NCBI GenBank assembly: GCA_041483455.1
Contig: JBGPFS010000081.1
Location: 1-10,164, forward strand
Length of the DNA stretch: 10,164 nucleotides
Reading direction: 5' to 3'
DNA from: JBGPFS01 sp041483455
Lineage (GTDB): Bacteria > Chloroflexota > Limnocylindria > Limnocylindrales > CSP1-4
Positions 6,039 through 10,164 of this stretch are shown one piece after another. The position numbers and the translations under genes were made by a program. Within the stretch, counting starts at the first letter, position 1. The number at the start of each line of letters is the position of its first letter. The notes under the pieces were generated by a model, which saw only the letters and a program-made list of their open reading frames with translations, made no database searches and was not told where the DNA came from.

Positions 6039-7273
6039 TCACGGGATCTTGTTGGCGGTGTTCATCGCCTTGCAGGCGGTGGTCGCCGCGGTCTGCGGGT
6101 CGGTCCCCTTCTGGACGACCTCCTTGAGGGCGTTGTCGAAGTTGCTCCAGAAGTTGTCGAGCTGCGGGACCTGCGGGCGCGGGAAGCCCGTCTTGACCGC
6201 ATCGGCGAACTTCAGGGTGATCGGGTCGGTGATCGCGATGGTGGTATCGGCGGGGATGTGACCGGCCGCGACGAAGACCTGCTCGTTCGCGGGCTGGACC
6301 ATCTGAAGCGCGAAGTCGACCGCGAGCTGCGGGTCCTTCGCGTTCGTGTTGATGTACCAGCCGTCAACGCCGGTCAGGGGCGCTGCCGGGCCCTTCGGGC
6401 CGGCCGGCATCGGCGCGACCGCGAGGTTGTCCCCCAGGGCCGTCTTGTAGCCGCCTGAGGCCCACGGGCCGTCGACGATGAGGTCGATCTTGCCCGCCTT
6501 GAAGTCGGTCGCCAGGTCGTCGTACTTGTCGTACCACTTGGCGCCCGCGGTCTGGAGTTCCTGGAAGTACTTGTAGGCATCGGCGACACCGGTCGTGTCC
6601 GCGACGCACTTGCCCGAGGCGTCCATCAGCTGGCCGCCGAAGCCGGCCCACCAACCGAAGGAGTGATAGGACGAGTGGGCGTCGAAGCCGGGATGGATCG
6701 TGCCGGCCTTGATCGCCGCGAGCAGCTCATCGGTGGTCGCGGGCGGGGTCGGGATCTTCGACTTGTTGTAGTACATGCCACGGCCTTGAGAGACTCGGGA
6801 ACCATGTAGAACTTGCCGTCGACCTTGCTGCCCGCGATCGACGTCTGCGAGTCGTTCGGGAGCTTGTCCTGGATCATCGAGCTGATGTCGAGGAACAGGC
6901 CGGCCCGGGCCTCCTTGCCGAGGCTGTCGTTCGGGGCGATGAACAGGTCGGGCCCGCCGCCGCTCGCGGCCTCGAGCTCGAACTTCTTGAACAGGTCGTC
7001 GAACTTGACGTCCTGGACCGTCAGCTTCAGGCCGGGGTTGGCGGCCTGGACGTTCTTGATGATGGTCGCGAACGCCGCCGGCTCGGTGCCGGCGCCGGAA
7101 CCGTAGGTCGCCCAGACCGTCAGCGAGCCGGTCAGGGGAGCGACGCTCGCGGCGGCCGACGGGGCGGTCGAGGCGCCCGTCGACGGGGCGGTCGAGGCGC
7201 CGCTGCTCGAGCAGGCGCCGAAGATGATGGCCGCGGACGCGACGAGCGCGCCCAGGCCTGCAGACTTCTTCAT
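6039..7273 (-). pseudogene. malE: MalE-type maltodextrin-binding lipoprotein, interrupted by a 1-nt frameshift
   Basis: This is the solute-binding protein of the CUT1 importer, tethered outside the membrane. The first frame encodes a lipoprotein signal (MKKSAGLGALVASAAIIFGA then C21), a Ser/Thr/Ala/Pro linker (about 22-45), and the start of the binding fold (SLTVWATYGSGAGTEPAAFA, then DVKFDDLFKKFELEAASGGG). It runs to MVPESLKAV (codon 165). There the frame slips: MYYNKSKIPTPPATTDELLA continues in another frame to the stop at 6039-6041. Restoring one base between 6776 and 6779 gives GTG-GCN-ATG and an intact protein of about 411 residues, a normal size; ESLKAVAxYYNK is the usual family sequence there. 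Without it, translation ends at 6626 after 215 residues. Ribosome-binding site AGGAGAAGG (7282-7290) lies 8 nt before the ATG. A sequencing error is at least as likely as true inactivation. Confidence 0.9.
7157..7201. repeat. 24-nt tandem duplication in the malE linker
   Basis: A 21-nt sequence (core GGGGCGGTCGAGGCGCC) occurs at 7157-7177 and again at 7181-7201, a period of 24 nt, which is eight codons. It encodes two copies of GASTAPS plus one residue in the flexible linker just after the lipid-anchored cysteine. In-frame slippage of this kind changes linker length without harming the protein. Confidence 0.75.
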
Positions 7274-7453
7274 CGAGATGTCCTTCTCCTCATGTGTGTT
7301 CGATCCCTGGTTCAGGTACCGGACCAGGCGGCCGCGCCGCGCTGGTCGCCGGGAGTCCCCGGCGATCGGTTCGCCCTCGAGGGCGCTCCGGATGGGTCAT
7401 CGCCGCTGTGCAAGCCGCGGGTCAGGACGAAGCCGGACCGCTCGCGAACGACC
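7274..7453 (-). promoter_or_regulatory. lacI-malE intergenic region with three palindromes
   Basis: This 180-nt gap carries three separate inverted repeats. First, CCTGGTTC (7306-7313) and GGACCAGG (7321-7328) form an 8-bp imperfect palindrome with one G-T pair, 16 nt before the malE ribosome-binding site; it could be an operator or a leader hairpin. Second, TCGCCGGG (7346-7353) and CCCGGCGA (7358-7365) form a perfect 8-bp stem with a 4-nt loop, extendable to 12 bp with G-T pairs. Third, CGCCCTCGAGGGCG (7372-7385) is a perfect 14-bp palindrome. No T run follows any of them. I see no convincing -35/-10 pair and no copy of the AAACCGGTTT operator here, so malE may be read from the lacI promoter or from an unrecognised one. 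Confidence 0.45.
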
Positions 7454-8536
7454 TCAGTGCTGGGTCCCGGCCACCTCCTCCCGCACGGCCGGCAGCGGAC
7501 CGGTCGAGGCACGGATGACGAGTCGCGTCTCGAGCACCAGGTGCACGGGCACCGCGGGTTCGCGGTGCTCGATGACCGGGAGCAGGAGCCGGACCGCCTC
7601 TTCGCCCTTCCGCCGGATCGGCTGATGGACGGTGGTGAGGGGTGGGTCGGTGTAGGGGGCGAGGTCGATGTCGTCGAAGCCGACGACGCTGACGTCGCCC
7701 GGAACGGCCAGCCGCGACTCGTGGAGGGCGCGCATCGCGCCGATCGCCATCGCGTCGGACATGGCCAGGATCGCCGTGGGTCGGACGCCGTCCTCCAGGG
7801 CACGCTTGGTGGCCGCCATCCCGCCGGCCACGCTGGCCGGTCCGACGACGACCCGGGTGTCGGGGAGCTCGACCCCCTCGTCGTGCAGGGCGGCCCGGTA
7901 GCCCCGCAGGCGCCGTCCGGTGACACCGTCCGGATCGAACGACCGGGACGGCTCGGGCGGCTCGACGCCGATGACCAGGAACTCGCGATGGCCCAGCCCG
8001 AGCAGGTGCTGGGCGGCTGCCCGGGCGCCGCCTTCGTCGTCGATCTCGACCGAACCATGGCTTCCGTCGGCCCCGGCCGTCGAGTCGACGAACACGATCG
8101 GCAGGCCCGCCCGGCGGATCTGCTCGACCTCCGGATGGTCGCTCGACAGGCCGATCGCGACGACGCCGTCGACCGTCGCCCGGCCGACCGCGCTGGCCAG
8201 CGAGCCTTCGAGCGGCGAGATGAAGTGGAGGCCGAAGCCGAACTCCTCGGCGGCCGCCGCGACGCCTTCGCTGAAGGCTCCGAAGAAGGGGTTCGAGAAG
8301 ATGACCGACAGCGCCTGGGGGGTGAGCACGCCGATCGTCATCGTCCGGCGCTGGGTGAGCATCCGGGCCACGGGATGGGGTCGATAGCCGAGGGCGTCGG
8401 CGACGCCGCGGATCCGGATGGCGGTCTCGGGGCTCAGCCGATCCGGGTTGTTGAACGCGAACGAGACGGCCGTCTTGCTGACGCCGGCCTCACGGGCGAC
8501 ATCGGCGATGCGCGGGCGTCCGGTGCGCAGGTCCAC
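7454..8536 (-). CDS. LacI-family transcriptional regulator, 360 aa
   Basis: This is probably the maltodextrin-responsive repressor of the locus. The helix-turn-helix is IADVAREAGVSKTAVSFAFN (10-29), followed by the second-helix region DRLSPETAIRIRGVADALGY and the hinge PHPVARMLTQRR (53-64). The ligand domain starts at IGVLTP and carries the family landmarks DGVVAIGL, ILAMSDAMAIGAMRAL (256-271), VPGDVSVVGFDDIDLA (278-293) and PLTTVHQPIRRKGEEAV. The start is a GTG at 8534-8536 just after a GGAGG-rich stretch (ribosome-binding site within 8539-8552). Two perfect operators in its own upstream region imply autoregulation. It lies 180 nt upstream of malE on the same strand. The inducing sugar cannot be read directly; a maltose/maltodextrin is inferred from context. 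Confidence 0.93.
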   Translation of the reverse strand: MDLRTGRPRIADVAREAGVSKTAVSFAFNNPDRLSPETAIRIRGVADALGYRPHPVARMLTQRRTMTIGVLTPQALSVIFSNPFFGAFSEGVAAAAEEFGFGLHFISPLEGSLASAVGRATVDGVVAIGLSSDHPEVEQIRRAGLPIVFVDSTAGADGSHGSVEIDDEGGARAAAQHLLGLGHREFLVIGVEPPEPSRSFDPDGVTGRRLRGYRAALHDEGVELPDTRVVVGPASVAGGMAATKRALEDGVRPTAILAMSDAMAIGAMRALHESRLAVPGDVSVVGFDDIDLAPYTDPPLTTVHQPIRRKGEEAVRLLLPVIEHREPAVPVHLVLETRLVIRASTGPLPAVREEVAGTQH

Positions 8537-8640
8537 CGCTCCTCCTCACCTCCGGCGGGGCGTCTCCCGCGCCGGTCCGGGCGCGTCCGCTGCCGGCGCG
8601 TCGCGGGGACAGCGACGACCGCCTGGGGGACCGGGCCCGT

Positions 8641-8666
8641 GCAAACCGGTTTAGCAAACCGGTTTA
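8641..8666. promoter_or_regulatory. Tandem LacI-type operators
   Basis: The 13-nt unit GCAAACCGGTTTA occurs twice back to back (8641-8653 and 8654-8666). Each contains the perfect palindrome AAACCGGTTT with a central CG, the form bound by LacI/PurR-family hinge helices. Centres are 13 bp apart. They sit at or just after the expected start site of the lacI promoter, where binding would block transcription of lacI and anything read through from it. Confidence 0.85.
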
Positions 8667-8670
8667 GGTC

Positions 8671-8699
8671 AAGGTACCGACGGGGCGCCTGCGTGTCAA
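8671..8699 (-). promoter_or_regulatory. lacI promoter
   Basis: On the minus strand a perfect -35 TTGACA (8694-8699) is followed by a 17-nt spacer and TACCTT (8671-8676), which keeps the TA and final T of the -10 consensus. Transcription would start near 8664, inside the operator pair, leaving a leader of about 128 nt before the GTG at 8536. I see no small ORF or structured RNA in that leader. Confidence 0.55.
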
Positions 8700-8707
8700 G
8701 CCACGAA

Positions 8708-8725
8708 CCGCCGGAGTAGTGTCTC
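8708..8725. repeat. Left inverted repeat flanking the fic gene
   Basis: CCGCCGG (8708-8714) and GTAGTGTCTC (8716-8725) reappear as exact reverse complements at 9982-9988 and 9967-9976 on the other side of the fic gene. The two blocks are 1 nt apart here and 5 nt apart on the right. The 10-nt block is the part least likely to be chance. Confidence 0.55.
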
Positions 8726-8780
8726 GGCAAGGAGCTACCGCCGGGAGGAGATTGCCGCGTTACTTGAGGACTGAACAACT

Positions 8781-8815
8781 ATTCGCTTGACAAGCAGGCG
8801 AATCTATCCTAAGGT
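8781..8815 (+). promoter_or_regulatory. fic promoter with an overlapping palindromic operator candidate
   Basis: A perfect -35 TTGACA (8787-8792), a 17-nt spacer and TAAGGT (8810-8815, keeping TA and final T) lead to the ATG at 8823 only 7 nt later, consistent with a leaderless mRNA; AAGG at 8811-8814 could alternatively act as a weak ribosome-binding site. ATTCGC (8781-8786) and GCGAAT (8798-8803) are arms of a 23-nt imperfect palindrome, with TTG/CAG extending the arms inward (one G-T pair). It surrounds the -35 box, a natural place for a repressor to bind. Confidence 0.5.
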
Positions 8816-8822
8816 CGGCGGC

Positions 8823-9950
8823 ATGGATTCGCCAGCAACCAATCACAATCTTTATCTTGCTCACCGCCTGAACGGCCAAACGGAAGCCCAACTGGCGGAG
8901 TGGAGCCGCGTGCTCGCCGAGGAGCCGCCCCTGCCACCAGGACGATGGCATTTGAGGCGCGATACCTATCTGCGCCACGCGGCGATTGGTGCTTCGATCA
9001 GGATCGAGGGCAACTCCCTGTCGAATGACCAGACCGATGCTCTCCTTCAGGGCGAACCGGTCGTCGCCTCCGCCATTCACCGACTTGAGGCACGCAACTA
9101 CGACTCCGCTCTTGGCCTGGCAGCTAGCCTGGCGCAGGACCCTGCCTTCGAATGGTCAGAGCTTGTACTCCGGCTTATCAATGCCGATGTCATGCGAGAC
9201 CTTGAGGACGATACGCAGGGCCAGTACCGCAACGACCGCGTGGGCGTTGGCACGGTCTATGAGGCACCCGACTGGCACGAAGTGCCAGCACTAATGGCCT
9301 CTCTCGTTGACTGGCTCCGGACCCCTGACGTCCACCCGCTTGTGAGGACTGCCCTGCTCCACCTCAACATCGTGGCGATCCACCCATGGTTCAACGGCAA
9401 TGGGCGTGCGGCGCGAATCCTGAGCCAGCTGGAACTCATGCGCACGGTTCGGGCGCCTGAATTGACCAGCATCGAACCGGCCTTGGAGGCTCAGCAGGAT
9501 GCCTATTACCAGCGGATCCGCGACGCCCTCGGCCCGACCTACACCCCCGACCGGCACTCAACGTCCGAATGGATCGAGTGGTATGTCGGCCTTCATACGG
9601 AGCGCCTTGGGGAGGGTCAGAGGCTGAACAATGCGACGATGCATGACATCGTGACCATCCTCGGGGCGCTTGAGCGTCATGAAGACCCATCTGACTGGGG
9701 TCCCCTGGTTCACCTGGCGGCATTCGGGCCATTCGTGACCCGGGCGATCATGGACGCCTATGGGAACTCACCATCGGCCGCGCGCGCTCTCGCGGCACGC
9801 TTGACGGCGACGGGTTGGTTGACCCCGCACGGCGAAACAAGGGGGCGCTACTACGTTGGCACCGAGCGAGTGCGAGCACTCCAATTGCGAGGCCCCGAAC
9901 TCCTAGCCCGGTGGGCGAGCGCAGGAACTCTAGGACTCGACGCTGCCTAG
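8823..9950 (+). CDS. Fic-family AMP-transferase with N-terminal inhibitory motif and C-terminal winged helix, 375 aa
   Basis: Fic proteins usually transfer AMP from ATP to a hydroxyl on a target protein. The catalytic loop is HPWFNGNGRAAR (187-198): H187, G192, N193, G194, R195 and R198 are kept, while the usual Phe is Trp and the usual metal-binding Asp/Glu is N191. The target-docking flap is GQYRNDRVGVGT (133-144). SIRIEG (58-63) fits the class II inhibitory motif [S/T]xxxE[G/N], whose Glu blocks ATP binding. The C-terminus (SPSAARALAARLTATGWLTP, then TRGRYYVGTE) resembles a winged helix, so the protein may regulate its own promoter. No antitoxin gene adjoins it, as expected for class II. 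ATG 8823 is chosen over an in-frame TTG at 8787, which is the -35 box. Lower GC and rarer codons than the neighbours suggest transfer. Confidence 0.9.
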   Translation: MDSPATNHNLYLAHRLNGQTEAQLAEWSRVLAEEPPLPPGRWHLRRDTYLRHAAIGASIRIEGNSLSNDQTDALLQGEPVVASAIHRLEARNYDSALGLAASLAQDPAFEWSELVLRLINADVMRDLEDDTQGQYRNDRVGVGTVYEAPDWHEVPALMASLVDWLRTPDVHPLVRTALLHLNIVAIHPWFNGNGRAARILSQLELMRTVRAPELTSIEPALEAQQDAYYQRIRDALGPTYTPDRHSTSEWIEWYVGLHTERLGEGQRLNNATMHDIVTILGALERHEDPSDWGPLVHLAAFGPFVTRAIMDAYGNSPSAARALAARLTATGWLTPHGETRGRYYVGTERVRALQLRGPELLARWASAGTLGLDAA

Positions 9951-9966
9951 CGGTCACCCTCGAACT

Positions 9967-9988
9967 GAGACACTACCAACGCCGGCGG
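9967..9988. repeat. Right inverted repeat flanking the fic gene
   Basis: GAGACACTAC (9967-9976) and CCGGCGG (9982-9988) are exact reverse complements of the blocks at 8716-8725 and 8708-8714. This copy begins 17 nt after the fic stop codon, so the pair brackets the fic gene and its promoter in about 1.28 kb. Confidence 0.55.
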
Positions 9989-9996
9989 CAGCGACG

Positions 9997-10057
9997 GCCG
10001 CGGGTCGTCGGGCGGCTGCGGGCGCCGCTGGTCGTCGATCGGCGCCGCGGGTCGTCG
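9997..10057. repeat. 14-nt motif repeated three times
   Basis: GCCGC[G/T]GGTCGTCG occurs at 9997-10010, 10024-10037 and 10044-10057, the middle copy differing by one base. Start-to-start spacing is 27 and 20 nt, so it is not a strict tandem array. The last copy runs into GTCGTCGACGAC (10051-10062), a perfect 12-bp palindrome that ends just before the stop codon of the minus-strand gene. It may be the end structure of that transcript. No coding function is seen in this stretch. Confidence 0.6.
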
Positions 10058-10062
10058 ACGAC

Positions 10063-10164
10063 TCAGGGCTCGTTCAGCCAGGTCCGGATCTCCGGCCGCA
10101 GCAAGCCCCGGAACAGGAGCAGCGCGAGGACCATCGCGAACAGGGTCGCGGCGAACCGTGGGCC
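10063..10164 (-). CDS. C-terminal 33 residues of a membrane protein (runs off the right edge)
   Basis: Reading leftward from the window edge, the open frame encodes GPRFAATLFAMVLALLLFRG followed by LLRPEIRTWLNEP and a TGA at 10063-10065. The hydrophobic run TLFAMVLALLLF is one membrane helix, with an amphipathic, charged tail after it, so this looks like the last helix of an inner-membrane protein. GC-rich codon use matches the ancestral genes of the window rather than fic. The family cannot be named from so short a piece. Confidence 0.55.
   Translation of the reverse strand, partial: GPRFAATLFAMVLALLLFRGLLRPEIRTWLNEP

Noticed and set aside
6626..6779. The Arg/Pro/Ser-rich C-terminus of the first malE frame as a real, shorter protein
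   Set aside because: It is the out-of-frame reading of sequence that encodes a good binding-protein C-terminal half in the neighbouring frame.
8641..8666. Tandem repeat as the start of a CRISPR array or iteron origin
   Set aside because: There are only two copies, no spacers and no Cas or Rep gene; position and symmetry fit LacI-family operators.
7292..8719. 475-aa open frame on the plus strand opposite lacI
   Set aside because: It is antisense to a clear LacI-family gene, has no motifs, and runs across the lacI operators; long antisense frames are expected at this GC content.
8787..8822. TTG start giving fic 12 extra residues
   Set aside because: The TTG is the first half of a perfect -35 box and the added residues are not Fic-like; ATG at 8823 fits the promoter geometry.

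Overview
The window is GC-rich DNA with tightly packed genes, extended -10 promoters without clear -35 boxes, and several start codons that follow a -10 box by 7-9 bases (likely leaderless mRNAs). It carries a CUT1-type maltodextrin transporter operon. This suggests a high-GC soil or aquatic bacterium. A Chloroflexota lineage is my tentative guess, but nothing here fixes the phylum, and Actinomycetota or Deinococcota are not excluded.

Layout. (1) 1-1004: the 5' end of galU (UTP-glucose-1-phosphate uridylyltransferase) runs off the left edge on the minus strand. Divergent from it are a 154-aa protein of unknown function and a 59-aa zinc-ribbon protein, overlapping by one base. (2) 1024-1100: tRNA-Glu(UUC), minus strand, with encoded CCA. 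(3) 1208-2205: a two-gene minus-strand unit, a degenerate Rossmann methyltransferase-like protein overlapping by 4 nt with a three-helix membrane protein. (4) 2268-8536: an alpha-glucan uptake and degradation locus, all minus strand, in transcription order LacI-family regulator, MalE-like binding lipoprotein (broken by a 1-nt frameshift), MalF-like permease, MalG-like permease, and cytoplasmic GH13 cyclomaltodextrinase/neopullulanase-like enzyme. (5) 8708-9988: a plus-strand Fic AMP-transferase gene with lower GC, its own palindrome-bearing promoter, and short inverted repeats on both sides; it looks like an acquired cassette. (6) 9997-10164: a triplicated 14-nt motif and the C-terminal tail of a membrane protein on the minus strand.

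How the genes work together. The binding protein and two permeases would import maltodextrins or cyclodextrins, and the GH13 enzyme, coupled to malG by a GTGA overlap, would cleave them in the cytoplasm. No ATPase gene is present, so a shared MsmX/MalK-type ATPase elsewhere is expected. The LacI-family regulator has two perfect tandem operators in its own promoter. A strong hairpin and a possible second promoter between malE and malF would allow more binding protein than permease to be made. galU is also a sugar-nucleotide gene but is not part of this operon.

The items I would look at first are the fic cassette with its flanking inverted repeats and palindromic promoter, the malE frameshift, the duplicated LacI operators, and the recurring leaderless-type promoter pattern. 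No obviously new multi-gene system is visible.
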